Source of the DNA: Ceratotherium simum simum
Lineage: Eukaryota > Chordata > Mammalia > Perissodactyla > Rhinocerotidae
Assembly (NCBI RefSeq): GCF_000283155.1
Contig: NW_004454178.1
Span: 27,031,984-27,095,983, forward strand
Length of the DNA stretch: 64,000 nucleotides
Direction of reading: 5' to 3'
Shown here piece by piece: positions 13,225 through 24,879 of this stretch. A model generated the notes under the pieces. It ran no database searches. It saw nothing but the letters and a program-made list of their open reading frames with translations, and was not told the origin of the DNA. Made by a program: the position numbers and the translations under genes. Within the stretch, counting starts at the first letter, position 1, and each line of letters starts with the position of its first letter.

Positions 13225-14538
13225 ATGGACTGTAATTAAAAGTAACCAGCCATTCAGGAAAATGAGACAGAAAACAAATAGAAAAGTAGATACTAGAAAC
13301 AGATCCACAGGAGATCTCAGGCCTAGACTTTAAAATAAGTATTATCAGTATGTTCACAGAATTAAAAGTATGTTTAAGAAATTACAAGAATTAATTAAAA
13401 ATAAATTAACTGCAATTAAGAACTCAATGGATGGGTTTAACAATAGATTAGATATAGCTGGAAATAGAATTAGTAAACTGGAATATAGATCACAATAAAA
13501 CATCCATACTTAAGCATGAAGAGACAAAAGAATAAAAAATACTGAAAAAGTAGTGAGAGACATAGAGAATATGGCAATAAGCCCTACCATATATATAATT
13601 GGATTCCTCAAATGAAAAAGTGAGGCAATGAGCTGAGACCAATATTTGAATAGAAAATAGATGTTTTCCAAAATTGATGAAACCTCAAGTAGGATATTTA
13701 TTTTTTAAAAAAACTATAGCTAGGCTTGTAACAGTTAAGATTATAAAAACCAGATTCAAATGGAAAATCTAAAGGCAACCAGAGAAAAAGTTCCTATCTT
13801 CAAAAGACAGACAACTATATTTTCAGCGGAAACCATTTAAAGAAATTGGTAGAAGATCAAATTTAACCCAAAAAAGTAGAAGAGAAGAAATAATTATAAG
13901 AGCAAAAATGAATAAAAGAGGAAATAAACACTCAATATAAAGGTCAATCAAGTTAAAAGTTTTTTCTTATAAAGGCTAATGAAAGTGACAAACATATGGC
14001 AAGATGGATCAAGAAAAAAAAGAAAAGCATCAACAACCAGTATCAGGAATGAAAAGGGGACATCACACAGAGCCCGCAAACATTAAAAAGATGACAAAGG
14101 GACATGATGAACAACTTTAAGCCAACTGAAAATTTAGATGCTAAAGACAAATATTGCTATAGCAGTGCAACCTTACCAAAGCCAACATAAAATGAAATTC
14201 AAAAACTGAATGATTATATATAAAGACATTGAATCTGAAATTAGAAACTTTCTACATGAAAAAATTTTATACACAGAAACTCTGCCAGTGATTTCTCCAA
14301 ACATACAAGAAAGTAGCATGACCATGCCATTCCTGAAAATCGAAATGGAGGGAACATTGATGAACTAATTTTATAAGGCCAGCATAATCTTGATTCCTGA
14401 ATCTGACAAGGACACTAAAGAATTACAGGCCCTCCTCACTAATACATATAGGTGGAAATATTTTACAAATGAACAAACAAAAAACCTTTTAAAACAAAGG
14501 TTTACTGTACACAAAGATAGACAGATGCTAGATGGGTA

Positions 14539-14540
14539 GG

Positions 14541-14604
<64 letters not shown>
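14539..14604. repeat. (TAGA)n microsatellite
   Basis: About 16 uninterrupted tetranucleotide units inside L1 sequence. Open frames across it are artefacts. Confidence 0.95.
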
Positions 14605-15130
14605 ATACACTACAACCAACTTGTGTACATTTCAGAAATGCAAGGTTTGTTAAACACTTAATAATCAATTGATGTAACTTAACTCATGAACAGAATGCAG
14701 GAGAATATCCACACAATACAAGAATTTGATGAAATTCAACATCCAATTTCTTACAAAAACTCTTAGCAAACTAAGAATAGAAGGAAACTTCCTTAACCTT
14801 ATAAAGGCTATCTTTTAGAAACTTACAGCAAATATCATACTTAAATGATAAAATGTTGAACGTATTTCCTCTAAAATTAGAAATGAGTCCAGGATGCAAT
14901 ACTCTCTATCACCTTCCTTAACATTGTGTTGAAGCTATAAGCATACTGACATAACTTAATAAAAATGTAAATTAAAGGCCCAGTTGATAGAAGAAACAGC
15001 ACTCAGGAAAGAAGTAAAACTATAATTTGCCGACAATATGATTGTGCTCATAGATTAGATAAAAATTAGTAAACATTTTTTAAGTATATCATTTTTACAG
15101 AAAGCTGAATAAAATCTAAATATATAACTC

Positions 15131-16215
15131 AATGAATTTTGAAAAGGTGAACAGACCTATGTAAACCACTACCTAGCAAAGAAAAAGAATATTATCATAG
15201 GTCAGAAACCCTCTATCCTCCTTTTTTATCTCCAAAGGTAATCACTAGCCTAACTTTTAACGCTAAATGTTACTTTTGTCTGTTCTTGAATTTATATAAG
15301 TGGAATTGTGTACTAGGTATTCTTTTATGTCTGCCTTCCTTTGTTCATTATTATACTTTGATATTCATCTATGTTGTTGCATGTAGCAATAGATCGTTCA
15401 CTTTTCATTCCATAGAGTATTCCAATATGTTATTAACAATATTGAGAGAGAAAGATGTAAAGCCATCACACAAAATGTAAATACACTGAATTCTCTATTA
15501 AAAGGAAGATATTGTAAGACTGGGAAAAGTTAAAAGCCAACTATATACTAAGGCACAAGAAACATAATTAAAATTATAAAGAATTGTTGATAATAATGTT
15601 ATGAGCAAAGAGACAGTAGCTAAATGCACACAGAATGCAGAAGAGGGACCGTTAATAGCTAACAACGTCAAATTTAAAGATAAAAGTTCTCAACAAGATA
15701 AAGAGTTAACTAGGCAATAAAAATAGGTAAAATTATGCATATGATATAACAGTCATAAACTTGTGCACACTAAAAATGGATTTAAACACATAAAGTAAAA
15801 GCTATTAGAAATGTTAGAAGAGAATTCTTATAGAATTGGACAGATCTAGCAGTCTAAAATATAAACCAGGACAAATATAATAAGCGATCACTTAAACAAA
15901 CTTCTTTAATAGATATTTTTAGAGAGAGAAACCGTAGATCCTTTGAATAAAAATATATTGGATTTATATTATTTGTTTGTTCATAGAATGTTCCAAAAAT
16001 AGATCTTGGTTTGGCCATACATTGAAATCTCAATAAGTTTAAAGAACAATGATTTTTTTTTTATCGGGTTCTTTGGTCATATACAATAAAATTAAAAACA
16101 TTTATTAAAAGGTACCAAAAAGCCTAACTTTTGGAGACTAAGAAACGTATTTCTAGATATGCCTTGAGTCAAAGGGGAAAATCAAAAAGGAAATCATAAG
16201 TGGCCTAGAAAGCAA
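15131..16215. mobile_element. Further L1 fragments, mixed orientation
   Basis: About 15,180-15,440 reads as an antisense L1 3' end (TTCATCTATGTTGTTGCATGTAGCAATAG-type motif). About 15,450-16,210 is A-rich and resembles sense L1 ORF2. There is no intact frame. Confidence 0.45.
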
Positions 16216-19200
16216 TAATATAAGAAAATCTTCTACTAACTTCAGACTTGGTTTGTTCTTTTTCTAGTTCCTTGAGGTGTAGTTAGGTTGTTTATTTGGG
16301 ATCTTTCTTGTTTCTTAATGTAGATGTTTATTGCTGTAAACTTAGAGTTGCATTTGCTCCATCCCAAAAGTTTTGGTATGTTGTATTTCCATTTTCATTT
16401 GTCTCAATATATTTTTTATTTATTTTTTGATTTCTTCTATGACCCATAGATTGCTCAGTAGCATGTCGTTTAATCACCGTATATTTGTGAATTATCCAGT
16501 TTTCTTCTTATAATTAATTTCTAGTTTCAAGTTATTGTGGTCATAATAGACGCTTGATATGTTTTCAATCTTCTTAAATTTATTAAGGTTTTTTTTGTGG
16601 CATTACATGATCTATCCTGTAGAACGTTCCATGTGTGCTTGAGAAGAATGTATTCTGCTGCTGTTGGATGGAATGTTCTGTAAATGTCTGTTAAGTTCAT
16701 CAGGCTAATGTGTAGTTTAAGTTCAATGTTTCCTTATTGGTTTTCTGTCTGTATGATCAATCCATTGTGGAAAGTGGGGTATTGAAATCCCCTACTATTA
16801 TGGTATTGCTGTCTATTTCTCTCTTCAGGTATGTTAAATTTGTTTTATGTATTTAGGTGCTCCTGTGTTGGAGGCATAAATATTTTTAAATGTTATATCT
16901 TCTTGTTGGATTGACCCCTTTATCATTGCATAATGACCTTCTTTGTCTCTTATTACAGCCTTTGGTTTAAAGTCTATTTGGCTGTAATAAGTATAGCTAT
17001 CACTGCTTTCTTTCACTTTCCATTAGCATGAATCTTTTTCATCCCTTCACTTTCAGTGTATGTGTGTCCTTAAAGATGAAGTGAGTGTTTTGTAGGCAGT
17101 ATAGGGTTGTGTCTTATTTTTGTTACCCATTCAGCCACTGTATGTCTTTTGATTGAAGAATTTAGTCAATTTACATTTAAAGTAATTATTTATAGATATG
17201 GAATTACTACCGTGATTTTGTTAGTTGTGTTCTGGCTGTTTTGTAATTCCTTTTTTCCTTTCTTCTTTTCTTTCATCATGTGATAATTTTCTGTAGTGGT
17301 ATACTTAGATTCCTTTCTCTTTATATTTTGAGTATCTACTATAGGTTTTTCCTGTGTGGTTACAATGAGGCTTACATAAAACATCTAATATTTATAACGG
17401 TTTATTTTAAACTGATAACAACTTAACTTCAAATGCATGCTAAAGCTCTATATGTTTAATCTCCCTCTCCCCACGTTTTATGTTTTCGATGGCATAATTT
17501 GCATCTTTTAACCTTGTGTATCCATTAACAAATTATTGTAGTTATATTTATTTTTAATACTTTTGTCTTTTAACCTTCACACTAGATTTATAAGTGATTT
17601 AGCCACCACCATTACAACATCAGAGTATTCTGAATTTAACTGTATGTTTACCTTTACCAGTAAGATTTATGCTTTCATGTTTTCCTGTTACTAATTAGCA
17701 TCCTTTTGTTTCAACTTGAAGAAGTCTCTTTAACATTTCTTGTAAGGCAGGTCTAGTGGTGATGAACTCTTTCAACTTTGCTTGTCTAGAAAACTATTTA
17801 TCTCTCCTTCAATTCTGAAAGACAACTTTGCTGGGTAGAGTATTCTTGGTTGGCAGTTTATTCTTTCAGCACTATGAATATATAGTCATCCCTTGGTATC
17901 CACAGGGGATTGGTTCCAGGAATCCCTGTGGATACTAAAATCCATGGATGCTCAAGTCCCTTATATAAAATGGCATAGTACAATAAATAGAGTTGGCCCT
18001 CTATATCCACAGATTTCACATCCAGGGATTCAACCAACCAAAATTCAATCTGTGGTTGGTTGAATCCACAGATAAGAAACCCACAGATACAGAGGGTCAA
18101 CTGTATTATGCCACTTCCTCTGGCCTACAAAATTTCTATTGAAAAATCTGCTGATAGTCTTATGGGGGTTCCCTTGCATGTAACAAGTTTTTTTCTCTTG
18201 CTGCTTTTAAGATTCTCTCCTTCTCTTTAACTTTTGACAATTTAATTATAATGTGTCTCTGTGTGGATCTCTTTGGATTCATCTGAGTTGTGGATCTCTT
18301 TGGATTCATCTGAGTTGTAAATCTATGGGCTTCCTGAATCTGGATGTCTGTTTCTTTCCTCAGGTTAGGGAAATTTTCAGCCATTATTTCTTTGAATAAT
18401 CTTTCTGTCCCTTTTCTCACTCTCTTCTCTTTTGGGGACTCCTATAATGCAAATATTGGTCTGCATGATAGTGTCCCATATGTCTCTTAAGCTGTATTCA
18501 CTCTTTTTCCTGCTTTTTTCTTTTTGCTGCTCTGATTGGATGAATTCCACTGCTCTGTCTTCTAGTTCATTGACCCTTTCTTCCACTTGACCTAGTCTGC
18601 AGTTGAACCCCTTCTACTGAATTTTTCAATTCAATTATCATATCCTTCAGCTCTGTGGTTTCTGTTTGGTACTTTATTACATTTTGCATCACTGTTGAAA
18701 TTCTCATTTTGTTCATACATTGTTCTCCTGACCTTGGTGAGCATCTTTATCACCATTACTTTGAACTCTTTATCAGATAATCCCTTATTTCCATTTTATT
18801 AAGGTCTGTTTTTGGAGTTGTATCTTGTTGTTTTGTTTGGAATATATTCCTGTGTTTCTTCATTTTCATTGACTCTCTGTGTTGGTTTCCACACATTAGA
18901 TAAAATAGCCACCTCTCCGAGTCTTGATGGAGTGGTCTTGTGTAGGAGATAAACTTTATCATTCAGCCTCGCCTGAATTCTTCGTTGTCTCTCAAACTTT
19001 TGTAATTATCTAAGCTGCTTTATTTGTTCTTGGTGTCTCTTAGTAGTTGAGGGTGTACCAAGACCTGTCAGTGTCCCAAAGGGGAGGATCGAGGTCAGCA
19101 GGTAGATGCAGGTTGATAGGAAGCCAGACTCTCAGGCAGCAGCTTTTAAATATGAAAATAGACCTTTTTCAGGGATAGACTGGGAGATGGGCATTTATGT

Positions 19201-20045
19201 CTGTTCCTTCCACACCAATCCCTAAGGGGATAGGTGGTTAAGAACTGTTTCTTTGTTTGCTGCAGTCCTGTGGGACCTGCAAACACCAGCCCTGCTGGCT
19301 AGCAGGACCAGGTGATCAAGTGTTGGGTCCCTTGGGCGGCAGCTGCAAAAAGCAGTGTGCCAGACATGTATACAATCTTCTTCCAGGAAGACCGGCAATT
19401 TGGAATGGGCTACAAGGAGAATGTGAAGATGGTGTCTGCTGGCTTCCCTAGCCTCTGGAGAGGATTGTGGTTAGCCCCTAGACATGTGCTAAATTAGAAG
19501 CTTAACACTCAGGTAGAAACCCTTAAAATATGCAAAAAGGTCTCTTTCAGGGAAATACTGAAAGATGAGTGTTTCTATGCTCCCTCTCCGCTGAGCCCTG
19601 GGGGGATAGCCACAGTAAGTCTTTGTGAGCCCGTTATGAATGGATTCTTCATTTGATACAGTCTTGCAGGTCTTGTGGATGCAAGCCCCACTTGCTTTCA
19701 GAGATAGGCATTTTGGGGACCCATCCTTTGGGTGGAAGTTTTAAAAGTTGGGGTGCTAGATGTTGGGTCCAAACCCATTGCTCCTCAGGGAGAAGCTTAG
19801 AATTGTGAGTTCCCTCCTGATTGTACGTTGCTGTGCCAGGGGTGGGTTTTATGGTGAGAGTGTGTCTCAGCCTTTCCTACCCATTCCGATGTGGGTATTT
19901 TCTCATTTACCCAAAATGTAGGAGTCACTCAGCTAGTTTCTGGATTTTTTTCAGAGGAATTTGTTCCATATTTACCTGTAGATTCAGTGTGTTTGTGGGA
20001 ACAGGTGAGTTCAGGAGCCTCCTATGTCACCATCTTAGACTGGAA
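16216..20045 (-). mobile_element. Antisense L1 (5' part of ORF2, ORF1, 5' region) with fold-back transposon
   Basis: From left to right: the ORF2 endonuclease region (16,250-17,700), ORF1 (about 18,150-18,700; GGTTAGGGAAATTTTCAGCCATTATTTC motif near 18,365), then a 5' region ending in CACCATCTTAGACTGGAACTCC near 20,030, typical of an L1 start read backwards. The 3' half is missing, which is unusual for simple 5' truncation and suggests later rearrangement. A Tigger/MER2-like copy interrupts it at 17,883-18,103. Confidence 0.8.
17883..18103. mobile_element. Tigger/MER2-like fold-back DNA transposon
   Basis: 221 bp flanked by TA on both sides (17,881-17,882; 18,104-18,105), splitting an L1 segment. 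The left end AGTCATCCCTTGGTATCCAC and the right end matching CAGTTGACCCTCTGTATC (minus strand) resemble MER2-type ends. The right half is a near-palindrome: arms 17,991-18,039 and 18,054-18,102, with a perfect 14-bp core stem (18,026-18,039 / 18,054-18,067) around a 14-nt loop. Confidence 0.75.
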
Positions 20046-20052
20046 CTCCTCC

Positions 20053-21435
20053 CTAGACAAACCTTTAGCTAGACTTACCAAGAAAAAAAAGAATTCTTTT
20101 TGGTGAATTCTATCAAAAATTTAAATAAGAATTAATACAAATCCTTCTCAAACTCTTCCAAAAATAGAAGAGGAGGGAACACTTTCAAACTCATTTTATG
20201 AGGAAAGAATTACCCTGATACCAAAACCGGACAAGGACACTCCAAGAAAAGAAAATTACAGGCCAATATTCCTGATGAACATAGATGCAAAAATCCTCAG
20301 CAAATATCAGCAAATCAAATTCAAAAATACAATAAAAGGATCATACACCATGATCAAGTGGGATTTATTCCAGAGATACAAGAATGGTTCAACATCTGCA
20401 AATCAGTCAATGTGATACACCACATTAACCAAATGAAGGATCAAAATCATATGATCATCTCAACAGATGCAGAAAAAGCATTTGACAAAATTCAACATCC
20501 ATTCATGATAAAAACTCTCAATAAACCGGATATAGATGGAATGTACCTCAAAATAACAAAGGCCAAATATGAAAAACCCACAGCTAACATCATACTTAAC
20601 AGTGAAAAACTGAAAGCTTTTCCTCCAAGACCAAGAACAAGACAAGTGTGCTCACTCTCATCACTGTTATTCAACATAGTACTAGAAGTCCTAGCCAGAG
20701 CAATTAGACAATAAAAATAAATAAAAGGCATCTAAATCAGAAAAGAAGAAGTAAAATTGTCTCTATTTGTAGATGACATGATATTATACATAGAAAACCC
20801 TAATACTCCACCAAAACCTGTTAGAACTAATAAGTGAATTCAGTAAAGTTGCAGGACACCAAATCAATAAACAAAAACCAACTGCAGTTCTATACACTAA
20901 TAATGGACTATCAGAAAGAGAAATTAAGAAAACAATCTCATTTACAAGCGCATCAAAAGAATAAAATACCTAAGAATAAATTTAAGCAAGCAGGTGAAAG
21001 ATCTGTAGACTGAAAATTATAAGACATTGACGAAATAATTTGAAGAAGACACAAATGGAAAGATAGTCTGTGCTTATGGATTGAAAGAATCAGTGTTGTT
21101 AAAATGGCCATACTACCCAAAGAAATCTACAGATTCAATGCAATCTCTAATAAAATTCAATGGCATTTTTCACAGAAAAAGAAAAAACATTCCTTAAATG
21201 TGTATGGAGCCACAAAAGACTCCAAATAGCCGTAGAAATCCTGAGAAAGAAGAACAAAGCTGGAGGCATCACACTTCCTGATTTCAAATTATATTACAGA
21301 GCTGTAGTAATCAAAACAGTGTGATATTGGTCTAAAAACAGACACATAAATCAATGGAACAGAATAGAGAGCCCAGAAATAAACCCAAACATATATGGTC
21401 AATTATTTTATGACAAAGGAGCCAAGGCTTAAATA
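20053..21435 (+). mobile_element. Sense L1 ORF2 fragment (reverse transcriptase)
   Basis: Contains the L1 RT core followed by downstream ORF2 sequence (GAACAAAGCTGGAGGCATCACACTTCC at about 21,254). It begins 8 bp after the 5' end of the opposite-strand L1 and is truncated on both sides. Confidence 0.8.
20358..20714 (+). pseudogene. L1 ORF2 reverse transcriptase remnant
   Basis: A 118-residue open segment of L1 ORF2 covering the RT region around [15 protein letters not shown] and the following [16 protein letters not shown]. It is only a fragment of the roughly 1,275-residue protein, lacking endonuclease, the catalytic FADD-type motif and the C-terminus, so it is not functional. Confidence 0.75.
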
Positions 21436-22044
21436 TAATTAAATAGATGTTAATAAAACATAAAACTGAAAAAAATCTTAAATATCTGGAAATGTAAGAC
21501 ATAGCCTTGTAAGTAACACACAGGTCAAAGAAGAAATAATAACAAAGACTTAAGTAAGTAAAACAAAATGATACTGAAAATTCTGCATATCAAAACTTAG
21601 AAGGTGCAGCTAAAGCACTTATGTGAACTTTATAGCAATGTTCTCACTTGATAAATGTATGTACTAGCATCCTATAGTAAAAAACTGATTTAATAGTGAC
21701 ACATTAATGTGGTTTTCACTAAAGACTTAATATCGTTAAAATGTCCATACTACCTAGAGTGATCTACAGATTCAATGCAATCTCTATTAAAATCTCAATG
21801 GCTTTTTTTGCATAAATGGAAAAACCAGTTCTAAAATTCTTATGGAACTACAAAGGACCATGAATAGCCAAATAAATCTCAAAAAAGAAGAACAAAGCTG
21901 GAAGTATCACACTTCCTGGTTTCAAAATATATTACAAAGCTAGAATAATCAAAACAATATGAGACTGGCATACAGACAGACATATAGACCAATGGAATAG
22001 AATAGAGAGCCCAGAAATAAATCATGCATATGTGGTCAATTGAT

Positions 22045-22290
22045 TTTTTTTTGCTCAGAAAGATTCACCCTGAGCCAACATCTGTGGCCAATCTTTCTCT
22101 CTCTTTTTTTACCTCCCCAAAGCCAAAGTACATTCTAGTTGTAGGTCCTTCGAGTTCTTATTTTATGTGTGCTGCCCCCACAGCATGTCTACTGACAGAT
22201 GAGTGGTGTGGTTCCATGCCTGGGAACCAAACCTAGGCCACGGAAGCAGAGGGTGCCAAACTTTAACCACTAGGCCATCAGGGCTGGCTC
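22045..22290 (-). mobile_element. ERE SINE, antisense
   Basis: A T-run, the GAGCCAACATCTGTGGCCAATC tail and the inverse head TTTAACCACTAGGCCATCAGGGCTGGCTC are visible. Flanking target duplication: TGTGGTCAATTGAT before and TGTGGTCAAGCGAT after. Confidence 0.9.
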
Positions 22291-23205
22291 TGTGGTCAAG
22301 CGATCTTTGCCATTGTGTACAAGAACGCACAATGAGGAAAGGACAGTCCCTTCACCAAATGGTTGGGAAAACTGGATATCCACATGCAAAAGAATGAAAT
22401 TTGACCCTTATCTTACACCATACATAAAAATCAACTCAAAATGGATTAAAGACTTAAATGTAAAACCTGAAACTGTAAAACTCCTAGAAGAAAACATAAG
22501 GGAAAAACTTCATGGCAGTGGTCTTGGCATAGACAACAAAAACAAAAATAAACAAGTGGGACGACATCAAACTAAAAATCTTCTGCACAGCAAAGGAAAC
22601 ACTCAACAGAGTAAGAAGGCAAGCTATAGAATAGAAGAAAATATTTGCAAAACATATATCTGATAAGGAGGTAATCTCCAAATATATAAGGAATTCCTAC
22701 AACTCAAAAGTAGAAAAAAAATAACAACTCAGTTAAGGAATGGGCTAAGGACTTGAATACACATTTCTTCAAAGAGGACATACAAATGGCCAACAGGCAC
22801 ATGAAAAAGTGCTCAGTCACTAATAATCAGGGAAATGCAAACCAAAACCACAAGAAGATATAACCTCCCACCTCTCAGGATGGCTATCATCCAAAAAAAG
22901 CAAAAGACAACAACTGCTGGAAAAGATGTGGAGAAATCGGAACCCTTGCACACCATTGCTGGGAATGCAAAATGGTGCAGCTCTATGGAGAAAGTATGGA
23001 AGTTTCCCAAAAAATTAAAACTAGAACTACTATATTATCCAGCAATCCCATTTCTGGATATCTATCCAAAAGAATTGAAATCAGGATCTCAAAGAGATAT
23101 TAGCACTCCCACGTTCACTGCAGCACTATTCACAACAGCCAAGATGTGGAAACAACACAACTGTCTATTGACAGATGAACGGATAAAGAAACTGTGGTCT
23201 ATACA

Positions 23206-24060
23206 TGTTATGAGAGGTTCGGGGGATTTGATCAGAGTCGTAAAAGGAACTTTCCATTCCAAACAAATGGACTGAAGGTATTTTATTATTTAGAGGAGAG
23301 TAAAGGCAATAGTCCGCAAACAGATCTGAATAGGTCAAATATTAAGAGGGAAAAACATCAGCTCGACTGGAAAGGGAAAACATCCACATCAACTGAGATA
23401 GCAGCAGATTTGAATAGATTATATAATGAAAGGGAAAAACATCAGATCGACTGGAAAGGGAAACATCCAAATCGACTGAAGGGAAATGACCCAAATCAAC
23501 AGGAAAGAGAATCACCAGGTTGACCGAGAAGAGAACACATCAAATCAATTATTCACAACAAATCAATTACTCACAACATTCACGTCCCACTGCGGGGAGA
23601 GTCCTTTTAATTGACGCGATTGGGAGGGAATCACACGTCCTGGGCAAGGCGTCCTTTCTACAGGTGGAAATCTCACCAGGCCTCGGTTTCCTAGGTTTTT
23701 TATAGCATCAATAATTCCCAGAGTAAGCAGTTACAGAGCTTTTACAGAGCAAGCATTCAGTGTTTCCATGCACAAATGGTTATCAGTGGCCTACGTGCAT
23801 TGAGCCTCCTGGCTATCGCCGCAGCCCAGCAGTTGTGTACGTGCATTGTTTACCCTGGTTATCGTCCCAGCCTGGCACAGATGGTCAGTCTGCCCCAGGC
23901 TGCGGCACCCAAAAGGCCTTGAAATTTTTACACATTGCAACTATCTCCGTGGGAGAAGGGCCAGTTCCCACCATGCAGAAAGCAGCTTTCATATTTCTTT
24001 TTGTGCTGGTGGCTGTAGGTCAATGGAGCGGCCAAAGATGGCTGTACTCATGTCAAGACA
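23206..24060 (-). mobile_element. Solo endogenous retrovirus LTR (855 bp)
   Basis: Bounded by TG (23,206) and CA (24,060) and by a perfect 5-bp target duplication ATACA (23,201-23,205 and 24,061-24,065) inside an L1 tail. The minus strand is favoured: a TATAAAAA box lies at about 23,696-23,704, and an AATAAA signal at about 23,281-23,286 sits near its 3' end. It retains many CpGs, suggesting a fairly young copy. Tandem units of about 84 bp lie at about 23,321-23,475. The family is not assigned; class I ERV is my guess. Confidence 0.75.
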
Positions 24061-24439
24061 ATACATACAATGGAATACTATTCAGCCTTTAAAAAGAAGG
24101 AAATTTTGCAATATGTGAAAATATGGATGAACCTTGACGACATTATGCTAAGTGAAATAAGCCAGTCACAGAAAGACAAAAATTGTATGATTCCACTTAT
24201 ATGAGGTACCTAAAATAGTCACATTCATAGAATCAAACAGTGCAATGGTGGTTGCCAGGGGCTAGGGCAGTTATTAATTAGCAGGCATAAAGTTTCAGTG
24301 AAACAAGATGAATAAGCTTTAGAGATCTGCCATACAACATTGTACCTATAATCAACAATAATATATCATACACTTAAAAATTGTCAGGTGGTAGATCTCA
24401 TGTTAAGTGTTCTCTCCATAATAAAATGTTAAAAAATGC

Positions 24440-24875
24440 AAAATCCTAAATATCCATTTACATAGAGTTAAATGAATGAGTTTTGATCCCCACATACAAT
24501 GGTACACCTGGAGACATTGAGAGAATGGCACTGGCTTAGAAAGACAATGATTACACAGTATTTAGGAAAAAAAAATAAATAAACTTTAAAAAATTGCAGA
24601 CCTGGTGTACAGTGTGATCACATTTTGTGACAGAAAAAAACAATTGAACAAAATACACAAGGATACCCAAACCACCTCCTTCCCCAACAGGTCTGGAAGC
24701 GGAGACAACAATCTGCAAGAGGCTGGAGCAGAGATTGGGGTAAACAGAGGCACATCCTCACTGTTGGCTCCAAACACTTTCTAATTGCTTGAATTTTTCA
24801 AAAACGTTTTGGTTTTACAATTTTGAAAAGCAATATGTTTCAAATATTTTATTTCACCTCCACCCATCCTCTTCT
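24440..24875 (+). repeat. L1 3'-end fragment, part of duplicated unit A
   Basis: The sequence resembles the 3' part of an old sense L1 (CACATACAATGGTACACC, then a GTGTGATCACATTTTGTGA-like stretch) and ends in AT-rich tail sequence. The equivalent L1 tail lies immediately upstream of the second GC-rich block (about 46,460-46,830), so it appears to belong to the duplicated unit. Confidence 0.5.
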
Positions 24876-24879
24876 AGGC

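Larger units (their letters stand above)
11085..15130 (+). mobile_element. Sense L1 fragment with two nested EREs
   Basis: GGATCAAGATGGCTGAATAAG near 11,094 resembles an L1 5' end. ORF1-like sequence follows at about 13,240-13,960 and ORF2-like sequence from about 13,870 to 15,100, for example GACAAGGACAC (14,407) and the RT-like stretch near 14,720-14,830. All frames are disrupted. The assignment between 11.5 and 13.0 kb is weak. Confidence 0.55.
21436..24440 (+). mobile_element. Second sense L1 3' half, with nested ERE and solo LTR
   Basis: It repeats ORF2 sequence already present at about 21,100-21,400 (for example GAACAAAGCTGGAAGTATCAC at 21,891), so it is a separate copy. It continues through the ORF2 C-terminus (22,440-23,200) to a 3' end near 24,430 (CACTTAAAAATTGTCAGGTGG then AATAAAATG). 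An ERE (22,045-22,290) and an ERV LTR (23,206-24,060) interrupt it. Frames at 22,292-22,663 and 22,835-23,275 are ORF2 remnants. Confidence 0.8.

Noticed and set aside
14539..14604. CRISPR-like or other spaced repeat array
   Set aside because: A plain tetranucleotide microsatellite without spacers, in a mammalian context.
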